Source: Gonatopus flavifemur (lineage: Eukaryota > Arthropoda > Insecta > Hymenoptera > Dryinidae). From it: a stretch of DNA of 64,000 nucleotides. Within the stretch, counting starts at the first letter, position 1; each line of letters opens with the position of its first letter. The stretch spans positions 16,820,001 through 16,884,000 of the forward strand of contig JAFFJZ010000001.1 of assembly GCA_018340375.1 (NCBI GenBank), read 5' to 3'. Positions 40,623-52,509 of this stretch are shown here, one piece after another. The translations under genes and the position numbers were made by a program. The notes under the pieces were generated by a model. It made no database searches. It had not been told where the DNA came from and saw nothing but the letters and a program-made list of their open reading frames with translations.

Positions 40623-43600
40623 TACATAAATTCAATGAAAGATGAATTATCAAGTATTGAATTCGCATATAATGCGATGTCTAATTATCAGTAATCAATG
40701 TAGTAATGAAGATGAGTGATAATTCATATTTGAGTTTATCTTCCTAGTTCTCTCAAAATTTTAGAAAAGTGTAGCTAGCGCAAACAGAGGTCATGATTCA
40801 TTCATGTGAACTTTGGTTTCAGAATATCAACTTCCAAATTTACTGAAATGATAAAATTTCATATTTCAGTTATTCAACTCTGAATTACGTATGTTCACAT
40901 TCACTCACATAAGTAATCTAAAATTAACAGGAAAAGCATTTTGATAATCAATAAGGATATATAAATGAGAAAAATTTTGATAAACAAAGAGCATAATTGA
41001 AGCACAAATTACTGAATTTTGCAAACATAAATCGCTCTTCAAGAAAAGCAGAAAGTTCCTATGTCTGATTATATGTTTCTATATACGTTTCATTAATTAT
41101 TTCCATGCAGGATATGTTTTTATATTGATTGATCTATAACTTATTTCCGACTTGGAGTGAAAATTCTCTAAAATCTCACGTATATTTTCATTCTCTTTAA
41201 CCTAATTGAGATGTCATATTCGTTTCTATAAATCCTCCATGAATGAATTAGAATCCTGTACGTTCAATCGGAAGGAATGGTGTTTCGCCAAGATGAACCT
41301 CGATGAAACTTGTACAGCATATCGATTTAAATATAGAATTCTTTATGAATTAAATGTGAAATTCTTGAAGAATTTATTTGGAATACGCTCGTATGCTGTC
41401 ATCCTTGGTTCATCTTGAAACAGAAGTGATGCCGTTATTTATACATGGAACTTTTTCCTGGTGAAAATTCAAAAGCGGGTATTTAAGCAAATCAAGCATG
41501 AAAATTTTCCAATTCCCTCCTAAATTACGCCGAGGTGACTCTTAGCTTATGCTTTCCTCGACACTAACTAAATCATTTATTCAAAACTATTCGAATGGGA
41601 TCAAAACATCACTCTCAACAGCAGCTTTACACGCACTGAAGAGTTGCTATACCGGTCGATAGATGTTCTTGAAGTTTGAATTGTTTATAGAACCGAACCG
41701 AAATTTTAAACTCACAAAATCTGATGAACCATCGTTATTTTTTTACTTCGACTTAACTCCTTGAAACTGAAAACATCGTTCAAAGAATGTACTGCGAGAT
41801 TTTTGGTCTCTAACAGCAGAATATCGTGTTGTTCGAGCACTAATCCGTTTCGATAAACGATTCAAACTTCAGCAACATTTGATCAGACCAGTTTTGAATA
41901 GTTCGAAATAAACGATTTGGCTCGTGCTGCGGCGCTGGTGTCTCTCTGAAAGAAATTTTATTCCAATCCGATGAATATTCGGGAATAAAAAAAAACTCAA
42001 AATCCTTTTGAAAAGTGAAATATTGGAAGTTCCCTAATCATCCTTGATGCAGATAGAAAATTGGAAATAATTCGAAATATCGTAAAAAATCATAATATAC
42101 TTCATATAGCAAAACATCACCCTGGTAATTTGTAATCGGTTGCGGTACTGCCGACAATTCTAATAAATAAAACGGTTTTAGCGATGTTTTCAAGATATAC
42201 GAAGAAATGAGGATGATTCATTCGATAAGTTCTAGCAGCGAAATAACTATATGCGTATGAAGTGTATATTTTTATTTTATTTTGTCAAAAACACATGAAA
42301 ATTAAACTATGATCAAACGATAATTGTTATTTAATGCAAAATACTTGATAACTTTCAATAATGTTCGGTATATCCCAACGATAGATGATATATACAGGTG
42401 TACATATTCAGAATGAGTCATTTCTTTTCAAATTTATGATCGCGTAATGTTTTCTGTATGTGGAGAAAAAAATACCGATATTCGTGTCCTTTGATTGTAA
42501 AGTTTCGAGATGAATGCAACGTACTTAAACAATTTATGATCATCAGAATCTGAAATATTCAAGGGAACAAAAGGACAATTAGTTCTCGCGATACCATACA
42601 AGCTCCATCGAAATAGACTTGGAGAAGGAGAAAAGTGACAATATTTTCCATTATGGCCGATCTCGACCGAAAGCAATCATCAGGACTCAATAATCCATTC
42701 CCAAGTGCAATACTAGGCATACGATGCACTAATTTTATTTTCTTTTATATTCAGTTTGTTTCTTGTTTTTTGAGAAGAATTTATAAGAAGAGAATCATGC
42801 GTGTACTCGACTGTACGTGCTGTGCCGTTGCGTTGAAAATAATGATTGAAAAACATGATTGCTAATCCTTAAATAGCGCATAAGAACGTAATGCGTATAT
42901 ATAATTATGAATTGTAACAAAATAAACGGATATAAAATCTAGTTATACACAACAATAAAATGAATTAATGAACATGAAAATGAATACATTGTATCCAACT
43001 GGTATTGTTTCATCGACGAGAAGATTGTTGATTTATCATTTTCAAAGTAGCACAACAAATAGAAAGCAAAAGCGAGCGTCAATATAATCGATGAAACAAT
43101 TTCAAGTGGGTACTTCGTATAAAGACATGAATATATAGATAAGATATGTTTTATACGCTGCATGTCATCCTTAGATGAATAATGTGATCATCATAATATG
43201 TCGTTTGAAATCGAGTTAATAATTAGGCGATGTTTCGTATAAGATCTAACAATATGCAATGGAGTATAAAATTATTGACGTCCATGTTAGTCATCATATA
43301 ATTAAATTTTCTTTTTATTTAGAATGAGACTTGTATTGAATGATGTATAATGTCTACGTAGAAAATCATTTCACATAAGAGTTTTAACATCGTGTTTTAA
43401 ATGTTAATCGATTTCATTTTTGGAAGTCTTATTTATGAAAGATAAAGACAGAGAGTAAAAATGTCTCGTGAATTATTCTGTTTCGTATATACCTACTACA
43501 TGAATCATTCAACCACGAACGTTGAAGCGAGTTACGTTTCCTATTACAGTATTTCGAACAAAGAATTACCGAAGGATATTCAGATAACATCTCGTTTAGT

Positions 43601-43655
43601 CGCACGCGTGAAGGGAATATCAGCGAGCGAGCAAATGAAGCAAATCGATTAAACT

Positions 43656-43690
43656 ATCACGGTGGTTTGCTCTGCGCGAACCATCGTGAT
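43656..43690. ncRNA. Perfect 12-bp stem-loop in AT-rich surroundings
   Basis: ATCACGGTGGTT (43656-43667) pairs with AACCATCGTGAT (43679-43690), all 12 pairs formed with a single G-U, closing an 11-base loop (TGCTCTGCGCG). It is far GC-richer than its surroundings. The stem is too short for a classical microRNA precursor unless the flanks pair as well. It may be a structured UTR or noncoding RNA element; function unknown. Confidence 0.3.
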
Positions 43691-44544
43691 CGATTGAAGA
43701 AGATCTAAAGATTCTTCATTTTCAAAGAATTTCGCTTTTCATACAGCGTTGGCATCCCTCAAAAACAATATAGATTGTTGTGTATGCGACTTTTTGGTAA
43801 AATTGTTTTATGAGATATATACCGCATATTTGACGCTTTTAATTTTCTAATTAAAATAATTTAATATTTCTTTATATTAAGCTCGAAGCAGGATCATCGT
43901 TTTCAAAATTGGATAGAAAAATACCAAACCTCATGGGAGGAGATATTGAATGAGAACAAATAAACTGTGATGGAGGCCTCTGATTTTTCATAATTTCAAT
44001 GTTCAAGGGGATACTAGAGCGTCGGTATAGAACTCTTCTTTCTGTCATATGATGGTGCCTGTTTCTAATCAATATGATACGAGTTACCGACACTAGTACC
44101 TTCTTAAGAGAGTACCAACGCCAAGACGTTGATCAAACTTTTAGTGTAAGATATCTGAAAAATACTTGAATATTTCAAAAATATGGTTCTCCAAAGAATA
44201 CTTTGTGTCACATGAAATGTTTTCAACAAATTCGAGATATCTTTCAGGCATAAAAAGAATTTAACACATCCAAAAGACATCTCAATATGTTGCTGAAAAT
44301 ATTTTTGAATTGTCTTAAAGATATCGCAACTCAACTAAAAATGCACGTAACCAAACAAACAGGACTATCACAATTTCAAGCGACTTTGTGGATCTTTTTG
44401 ACATATTTTCAAGAATTTTCTTTCAATAGTAAAATGTATTAAATTCAATTAGACTTTTTATACATTATAACACACACAATATGGTTCCTAAATAGAATTT
44501 TTTTAAATTTTTTCACGCATGCGCGGCGTCAAAATGGTGACTGC

Positions 44545-44649
44545 AGGTCCCTGGCAGCAAAACGTGCTACTGTACCGTTTATGGAAGGCTTAAAGAACGT
44601 AAGGGAGGTTTTCTGAACGTTCAAAAAACGTCCCATTTTGCTGTTAGGG
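44545..44649. mobile_element. Relative of the 99-bp MITE at 39774
   Basis: CCCTGGCAGCAAAACGTGC ... AACGTAAGGGAGGTTTTCTG ... TTTGCTGTTAGGG matches the interior of 39774-39872. The flanking dinucleotides (GT and TG) do not match, so the target duplication is lost or my ends are off. Confidence 0.55.
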
Positions 44650-44716
44650 TGGACGTCGGAAGAAAAGTTCGGGACACGATATCTCGAGTTGAAATCGTCT
44701 GAAACAAGAAAACCCA

Positions 44717-44982
44717 CACGGAAAAAAAGAAATAGTTGCAGCAACTACTTGAATAGTCGATTTTCGACCATCTACTTGAGTAGTTGCTGCAGCTACTTAG
44801 TAGTCAGGACAAGTAACTCGATAGTTGCACTAACTAACGTAAATACCCGAGGTATTCTGAATTAGTTGAAACAGCTAACGTGTTATTTGTCCTGACTACC
44901 AAGTACCTGCAGCAACTACTTAAGTAGATGGTCGAAAATCGACTACTTAAGTAGTTGCTGTAACTATTCTTTTTTTTCCGCG
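44717..44982. mobile_element. CAC-class hairpin MITE with ACTACTTGAGTAGT subrepeats
   Basis: Starts CACGGAAAAAAAGAAATAG, ends with TTTTTTTTCCGCG, flanked by CA on both sides (44715-44716, 44983-44984). Each arm itself contains a small palindrome (ATAGTCGATTTTCGACCATC), giving a cruciform-prone layout. Confidence 0.8.
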
Positions 44983-45181
44983 CAAAAGATTATTAGAACA
45001 TATGTTAGTGGCTATAGCCGGTAGTAGAATTAAATGTTCTAGGCATTGAGAAAACTTTAAAATTTTTCTACCCCTAAAATTGTCCAAAAGAAGGGTTGAG
45101 AGTAAAGGAAAAATTATGATTCCACTACGGGTTGAAACTACACATATTCTGAACAATCCCTGAGAATTTCAACCCGATCGG

Positions 45182-47454
45182 TTAAATAATCCTGTCAAAA
45201 TCGTGTCCCGAAGGTTGAAAAATGCGTTTCAAATTTGGTTTCTTACACTCAATCGGCGATGCCTGCTCCATACATGATGCCTTCCTGCTCCTGGTAACAG
45301 TTATTTTGGGCAGATTGCATGTCTCTGAGGGCAGTTCTTCGCTCTTTCGATGCATTGAGGCTTTAACGGTTCGCGGTTTGAATGTGATTGCGGTCACGTA
45401 GTTGTGCGATTTCAAGCGCATTTCTTCCAATGGTAACTCTTATAGTCTCCACGATTTTCAATAAAGGCTGAAAACCCTCGTCAAATGTGCATACAACACA
45501 ATAGCTCGCAACCTTGACGATTTTTCCACCGGTAAACATGTTTTTTGGCACTAAGTGCCAAACACAAGAGTTGAAAGCCTCGTAAGAACTTTTCCTGTGA
45601 GCTCCAATGCATCGTTCTAATAAGTCGTTCGTTCTAAGATCTCCATAGACTTTTTTTCGGCAGAGGTTGAATCTGGTCGTCCGAAACGGGGGGGGGGGGA
45701 TATATACCCTGGTAAAAAAACCTGATAGGAAACCGGATGAAACCCGGATCATAATCCTGATGCTAATCCGGATGATAATCCGACTCAAACCCGGATGAAA
45801 TTTCCGGGATTCCATCCGGGCGTGTTCGGGTTTCGGGACAAGATATTTTTTGGAATCTCAAATAAAACCCGAACCAGGAGACGAATGAATCCTATCCGAA
45901 TTTCGTATAGGATTTCGAAAAATATTCAGTATTAAAACCCGGATAGGGTCCGGATGAAAGCGAATAAAGAATCACCGCAAAAACCGTATACGCACCCGGA
46001 TACACCTGGATTAAATCCTGGAGATTTCATCCAGGCTTGAGTCGGGTTCCCATCCGGGTTTGAGCCGGGTTCCCATCCAGCTTTTTTACTAGGGACGCGG
46101 CCCAGGAATCGGCTCCTTCTGGACAATTCTTGTGATTAGGTTCCTCGTCAGTTGAAAATTTGTGAAGAAGCGTCGCCTATATGGCTGTTCTCATTTTTTC
46201 TACGGAATCCGAGAATGTCTTCGCACGGCTAATTCATAATGAATTGCTAATTTTTTCATGATATTATTGGTAAATGTAGCGCTTTTTACTTGTGGCTTTT
46301 CAATGGATCTTCCTTTTTTTTGATACTACAGTTGCTTCCGATGTTGAACTGTTTCCTACGTTGTTTTATTCTTCTAAAATTTTCTTCGTCTTCTTCAATC
46401 GTGTCAGTTCGGTTTTTGTATCCTTAGCTCGTCCATATACATGCGTTTTTTGAACGTGCAAAACGCATTCTTTCTTTTTTACAATCACATCTTCAGTATA
46501 GGGAGCAATATTTTAGCTGTTTTTTGTGTCGCCATCGCCTACATACTTTTCATAGTAAACGTTATACAAGCTCACCGATCTCTTAAACATTTCAATAATA
46601 GAGTTATCTTCCAATAATCCAGCACCGCCTTCATGGTTGATATCACAGATTGATTGGTGCTTTTCGTACCATACATTGTGTTCGATATCATCTTCTTTGT
46701 CTTTCCACATCGAACATCTTTCGCACACACGCGATTTCACGACAAGGTCGGGAATTTTCCCAGTATATTTCCCAATTGAAGTGGTCAAACCGATGAGATA
46801 AGAAAAGCCTCTTCGAGTCCACGAACCATCGCCAGAAACTGTGGAACGGTTTTTCATTTTTCTGTTGATCTTTCTCGACTGCTCTTCGAAATACGAGGTT
46901 TGCAACAGCCTTTGCTGCTATCCAAATGTGTTCGACTAAATCATAATAAGTTTTTGAACTAAATCCGTGCGTTATATCCGTCAGTTCACAAAAATTACAT
47001 ATACCTTGGAATCCAACGCCGAGCATAACCATTGCGAACACGAACCGACGATTCATTTTGTACGATAAGCTGATTTGTGGTGAGCTTGGAATTCGAGTTT
47101 CTGACTCACATTCACATTGCACGACTAATTGAAATCCTGAGCCTTTTTCCGCACGTTTTGAAAACCGTATTACATGTGTCACACACAAGAATGTCTTGTA
47201 ATGCAAGAAACAACGTGGAATTCACTATGTGACAATGCAAAGCAGGATCAACGTTCACTTCCAAATCCGGGTTGTTTTTTCATAATTTTACGAGCCGATG
47301 CACTTGTTTCACTTCTATTCCTTTCACTTGTGTGTCTATTACCGCGAAAGTGTTTTTGTTTTGACGTGACAACAGTACTTTTCATAAAAAATAACGTTCG
47401 ACTAGTCCTATACAATGCCGACCATGCGGGAAAATCAAGCCTGACCTGAGACAC
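45182..47454 (-). pseudogene. Mutator-like transposase relic (split and frameshifted)
   Basis: Reading from 47454 down, pieces match the Mutator-like transposase domain proteins that are abundant in arthropod genomes. First comes a basic/Ser-rich N-terminus with SARKI. Then come KMNRRFVFAMVMLGVGFQGI (46688-47206), SGDGSWTRRGFSYLIGLTTS with KSRVCERC and NHEGGAG (46513-46905), VKKKECVLHVQKRM (about 46430-46500), a KKLAIHYELAVRRHS-like piece (about 46140-46260), and GAHRKSSYEAFNSCVWHLVP with VVCTFDEGF (45363-45700). Frames change near 46880 and several times below 46510, and a MITE (45708-46094) splits the gene. It cannot make an intact protein. Confidence 0.75.
45708..46094. mobile_element. MITE inside the Mutator-like relic (CCGGATGA-rich)
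   Basis: The ends CCCTGGTAAAAAAACCTG and CAGCTTTTTTACTAGGG mirror each other. The interior is a degenerate array of AACCCGGATGAAACCCGG / CCGGGTTCCATCCGG motifs. The flanks are TA and AC and do not match. The transposase reading frame resumes on both sides. Confidence 0.8.
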
Positions 47455-50320
47455 GGGCGGAAAAGCGAAGCTAACCGATACAGTGGAACTGGCTGAAATG
47501 ACATCTGGGCGCTCTAATAAGTCCTAGCTTATAAATCGATAATCGATTCACAACTATTTGTACATTAATTCTACATACTTAAGGTACCCGAAAATTTCGA
47601 CAAAATAGACCCACAAAGTGGCTTGAATCCGTTTTGACGTGCTTTGTATTCCCATGTTATCCAGATCTATCCGAAATTTTGAACAGAAAAGACACGAAAT
47701 GTTGATCGGATCCATGCACACACCATTTCCACGTGTATTCCAGAGGTTTTGCAAAAAGCAAAATATTATGAACATATTGAATTATTTTTTAGAAACTTTA
47801 CCCGAAAAGTTTCGTTGGAGTTACTGGAAAAATAAGATGGAATCTAATTTATTAAATCTGATCTATTCCTTGTTGGGGTTCACAAATTAATTTTACGGAT
47901 TGTACATTACATATCATCATATTGAATTTCATGATGTTGTTTATTCAAAGAAAATTGATTATTTTGTTCACCAATCTCGATTGGTAGTTGACGGAGTGTG
48001 ATTGAAGTGGAAGGAATACATTCAAATGGAGGTTGTAATTCAAGTGAATTGAATGAAGAAGAATTCATTATACATTTTTTGTACTTGAATGATAACGTTT
48101 ATTCCTGGTAGAAATATCGTGCGACTTCGCGCAAGGAAATGTTACTTTCAATTTTCACAACACTATTTTGCATTGTTGATACTTTATTTTTTTACCAGGG
48201 ATTACATAGAAAACAATAATTCAGTGACATCAGCTAAACGAGCTAGCCTTGATCAGCCTCAAATGTAAAAGATAGGAATGAGTTGATGTATTTACAATAA
48301 TATTGTATAATGTTTCCGAAGATTCGAATTTCTGTGACGCATTCTGCAGCCAAAATGCAACAATATTCCTATTTGAAGCCTAACTTTTTGAAAAATATGA
48401 ATTTCTATCGAGCAGTGAAATTTTGATATCTTGGATGTGGAAAATATGTCTGAAATATTCTATTCAGGATTGTATATAATACATATATCCTGACATGTCA
48501 GGAATACTCCCTCTAAAACCACAATCTAGATCTGTGTCTGGTTCTAATACAGAATTCAACGACTGCAGCTTTATTTCAACTGACATAGCAAACGGCTAGG
48601 CTAGTTCAGCTCAATAAATTTCGCTGAACAGATCTATCGGCTTAGCTGAAGTCGCTGAATTTTTTTCCATTCAGAGTGAATTGGATTATAACTCCAATTC
48701 AATATGATATAGATAACATTGCTCGAAGAATGAATAAAATTCAAACTCCAGTCGTTGGATGGAATTCAAGAAGAGAATAAAATTTATTAGGCACAAAAAT
48801 TATTTGTCATAAATTTCAATTACTTCATCAAAACTGTGTTATCATTGCAATGTCATTCAATTTAAAGATGTAATCAAATTAGATCTGATTGAGAATATGA
48901 GAAATTGTTAGATGGAAGATTAAAACGATACATTCGCCTAAATTTTGAACCATGATGATACTCGACAATTGCCACTAAAATTCTTACTCGTAACAATCTC
49001 TGACGTTGAACCGGGTTTATAATGGCATAAATAAGTGAACAAAAAATAATAGAGAAATAGAAAAAATCAAAGCCGGGTGATCGAGCAAGTGTTTGGCTGT
49101 GCAAGTAGAATAGAGAATTAAGAATGAAAAGGAGAAGAAAGAAGATAGTGAATGAAATGTTAAGAGAATGAGGTAAAGAGCGAATTTTACATACCACGAT
49201 AGCATATTCGACGGCTTCATTATGTAATATGTAAGCGTGAAATGTGTGGATATGCTATGCATATTTGTAGCACATTCAAATCATTTTGGCTGTACATAAA
49301 TGTGCTAAATCGAAACGAGATATTTATCGAAGCCAGTGAAAGTATTCTTGTATTTTTTTGTCGATAAGTCAAAAATTGAATCACGCGATATCAAATAAAC
49401 TTTGTTTTATTCGACTCATGATCGTGGTTCATGATTCTTCCTTGAATGAGATATGTTAAAATTTTATCCTCCAGGAATAAGTATATCGTACGCCCAATGT
49501 CTTAGTTCTTTTGTTTCTTTTTTTTTTATACACAGTGTATTGAATGTGGGTTATTGCATACAGAATGCCAAAATGAGTTTCCTAGAAGCAAAAACACGTC
49601 AAAAATAAAAGTAACTACAAAAAATTTGTTAGTTTGTATCTTTTCTTTTACTCCCTTCTTCCGCAGTATTTATAAATATACGTAAATGTTAATAATTCAT
49701 TCCTTCCTTGACAGCAAATTGTATCTCCGGGAGCCTCTTTGAATGTTTTATTCCAAAAATTTCATGAATTTTTTCTTAGCATGTTGCGCTGCCTGGGTCA
49801 TAAAAGGTGAATTACGTAGAACATTCAACAGCGTCCAGAGGAATTATTCGTAAACGAAACAAAGAGAAAATAATTTGGTCATGCTTATGATCTCATGTTA
49901 TGTTCCATCGGATTTAAAGATAAAAACTTGCAGTCTTGAAATGGTATTTCTAAACGATCCACTAAATCCATAAAATAAAAACAGAACAATATATGATTGT
50001 TTGAAAAATATCCCACATAGTAACAATCAATTGGAAGCGCTCATTATGTCGGATTGGTCATAGAATATTGTCGAGAATATAACAATATTCGAGATATCTG
50101 CAAGATACTTCAGTCGCACGTGATTCTCCTTGGTGTTTATCAAGATCTATTCTCAGTGTTCAATGCTTACGATCAGAAGAAAATGAACTTGCGAGTTATT
50201 CAACTATTGTGCAGCTTGGCGATTCTAAATATAAACTGTGCATTTTGTTTTGGTACGCTGTTATGTCGTTGTAATCCTTATGTTATTCGTTAAGGGCTCA
50301 AAAGATAGCCTTGGTTGAAA
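47455..50320. other. AT-rich stretch without recognisable gene
   Basis: No motif or exon pattern recognised on either strand. Short frames (for example 50054-50293) have neither family features nor splice context. At 48575-48670 there is a degenerate AGCTGAA/TTCAGCT repeat patch resembling that at 31640-31730. Confidence 0.4.
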
Positions 50321-51116
50321 GAAACGATCATTCATTATCATCATAAAGTAATCAATCTTATGACTAGTTTGATGGAATCCTCCAACCCTGTCTATTATCC
50401 GCTAAACGCTCAATTTCTACATATCTGCGACAGCCCTTATCTTGTATAATTTGCTCCATATAACTTAATCTAGGTCAACTTTTGCGAGTTTCACCATTCA
50501 TCATTTTCCCTTCCAATATTGTTTTCAATAAACTATCATGCCTTAATTTGTATCTTATCAGATTACTTCTTCTTTTCACGACGTGTTTCAGAAGACTTCT
50601 CTTTTCATTTACCCTCCCAAGTACTTTTTCATTTTTTACTTTCTCTATCCATTTTATTCTAAGCATCCTTCTATAACACCACATTTCAAAAGCTTCGAGT
50701 TTTCTTTGGTCCATTTTTCCAATTGTCCAAGTTTCGCAACCATATAATGCTGTGCTCCAAACGTAAATCTTCAAGAATCTCTTCTTTACCGCTGAGCCAA
50801 TATTCTTTGAGCATAGTAACTGCTTCTTTTGGTGGGAAGCCTGTTCTCCTTGTGCTATTCTTGCTCTTATGTCTCTTTCGCTTTCACCGTTTTCTGTAAT
50901 TATGCTTCCTAGGTATTTGAATTCTTTCACTTGCTGAAGTGTCTCTGCATCTATTTTGATTTTCGTTCTTCTTGATGTTTTCGCTGTTGTACAAATCATG
51001 AATTTTGTTTTGTCCTTATTTATATTCATACAATACTTTTCTAGTATCATTGCTTTCATAGTGTTGAGAATATTTTCTAACTCAGCACCACTCGTAGCTA
51101 ATATAGCTATATCACC

Positions 51117-51467
51117 TCAGGAAAAAATCATTAGATCTATTCAGATCTAAATAGATCTGAGTAGATCTGATTTTTGGTCAGATCTGGTTCAAAAGATCAG
51201 ATTAGATCTGTTCAGATCTCAGTAGATTTGATCAGATCTTGGCACATCTGGTTAGATCTGAGTAGATCTCGTTAGATCTGAATTGAATATTAGATCAAAT
51301 CTTAATGAGCAATTGGTGGTTCAATTGTCAGAAATTTTGTGATATCTGTCTGTATATGAATTCGATTTTGCACATATATTGTGACAAACACAAGCCAAAA
51401 TCGCAGTTTTTCAGATCTTAATAGATCTGTTTAGATCTGGCCAGATCTGATCATTTTTTCCCGGGTA
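51117..51467. mobile_element. AGATCT-rich MITE inserted in the RT catalytic box
   Basis: CTCAGGAAAAAATCATTAGATC at the left faces GATCTGATCATTTTTTCCCGGG at the right. The interior has about two dozen AGATCTG motifs, each a BglII-type palindrome, concentrated near both ends. The insertion separates the codons for Phe-Ala from Asp-Ile of the LINE motif C, give or take two bases. AC may be the duplicated dinucleotide. Confidence 0.8.
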
Positions 51468-51827
51468 CCTGCAAATCTCAACATGCTTACATTTTCTCCC
51501 TGAATCTGTAATTTCAATCGCATTTGCTTCTTCATTTCGTTCATCGCTTCTCCTATGTACAAATTAAAACCCAATGGCGATAGTGAGCATCCTTGTCTCA
51601 CCCCCTTTTAATTTGTGCTTCTCCTCTTTGACCGTCTATTTCTATTATTGCGGTTTGATTCTTATATAATTCATATATTATTCTGCTGTCCTCAAAATTA
51701 ATTCCTACCTTTTTCGAAATCGCGAACATTTTCCCCCAATCAATATTATCGAATGCTTTTTTTATATCCACAAAACCTATGTACACAGACTTTTTTGACT
51801 CTAGTCTTTTTTCTACTACTGTTCTGA

Positions 51828-52110
51828 CCCAAAGAACATTATGAGGATGAGGACTTGAAGACAACTGGAGGAGCTCTCAAAGAGATCTTTATGTCATCCA
51901 ATGCGTCGGCTTAGGGGATCCTGTGGAGGTCTTGTTTCAGATCACTTTATGTTATCTTAAAGAGAACATTTATAACATAAAGATAACATAAAGTGGTCTT
52001 AAACAAGAGCTCTGTAAGATCTCCTAAATCGACGCATTGGATGACATTAAGATCTCTTCAAGAGCTCCTCCAGTTGTCTCCAAGTCCTCGTCCTCATAAT
52101 GTTCATTGGG
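51828..52110. mobile_element. CCC-class hairpin MITE inside the RTE LINE (283 bp)
   Basis: The arms read CCCAAAGAACATTATGAGGA and, reversed, CCCAATGAACATTATGAGGA, and continue almost perfectly to near the centre (AAGATAACATAAAGTG). GA flanks both ends (51826-51827, 52111-52112). Removing the element and one GA rejoins the LINE frame as AILALRTVVEK. Confidence 0.9.
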
Positions 52111-52509
52111 GAGTGCTAAAATTGCTTTTCGCGTTCCCCTATTTTTCCTAACACCGTACTGATCTCTCGCTAATCTACTCTCTATTTTATTTTCTATCCT
52201 CCTGTATATAATTTTTGTCAGTATTTTCGAGGCATGTGAAGTTGAACTAATCGTTCTGTAGTTCTCGCATTTGTCTGCTCCTTGTTTTTTCGAAATGGTG
52301 ACAATTTTATTCTTCCGGTACTTCTCCAGTTTCGTACATATCTCTGACCAATTCAAACAGTGCATCACGAGTTCTTTGACTGGAGGCTTTGATGAGGTCC
52401 GCACTTATGCCATCTATTGCTGGCGCTTTATTTGTCAATTTTTTTAAAGCCCTGTCGAATTCTGATTTCAAAATCGAATCTCCCAATTCTTCTTCATCGA
52501 CATCTTCCT

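Larger units (their letters stand above)
37161..43870 (+). other. Repeat-poor AT-rich stretch, possible long 3' UTR of the FBXL20-like gene
   Basis: No supported coding sequence. AATAAA poly(A)-type signals occur at 37574, 38258 and 42921, among others, and Pumilio-type TGTACATA sites at 38507-38514 and 42399-42406. Only two MITEs (39774-39872 and 40424-40622) interrupt it, far fewer than in the introns upstream. A compact GC-rich stem-loop lies at 43656-43690. How much is transcribed cannot be told from sequence. Confidence 0.35.
50325..52507 (-). pseudogene. RTE-type LINE reverse transcriptase, 5'-truncated and MITE-split
   Basis: Read from 52507 downward: ALKKLTNKAPAIDGISADLI (RT fingers), CENYRTISSTSHASKILTKI, ARDQYGVRKNRGTRKAILAL, FVDIKKAFDNIDW (motif A, catalytic Asp), GVRQGCSLSPLGFNLYIGEA (motif B), RFA / DDIAILAT (motif C), EFKYLGSIITENG and STALYGCETWTI, ending MEQIIQDKGCRRYVEIERLA with a TAG near 50370. 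The 3' end trails into a TGATGATAATGA-like simple repeat, typical of RTE. The endonuclease domain is absent (5' truncation, normal for LINEs). Frameshifts lie near 52320 and 50475, and MITEs at 51117-51467 and 51828-52110 split it. Confidence 0.85.

Noticed and set aside
43461..43652. 63-codon plus-strand frame (MSRELFCFVYTYY...)
   Set aside because: No family resemblance and no supporting signals; the adjacent stem-loop is reported instead.
50054..50293. 79-codon plus-strand frame with Cys/Leu-rich C-terminus
   Set aside because: No motif, and next to the 3' end of a LINE on the other strand.
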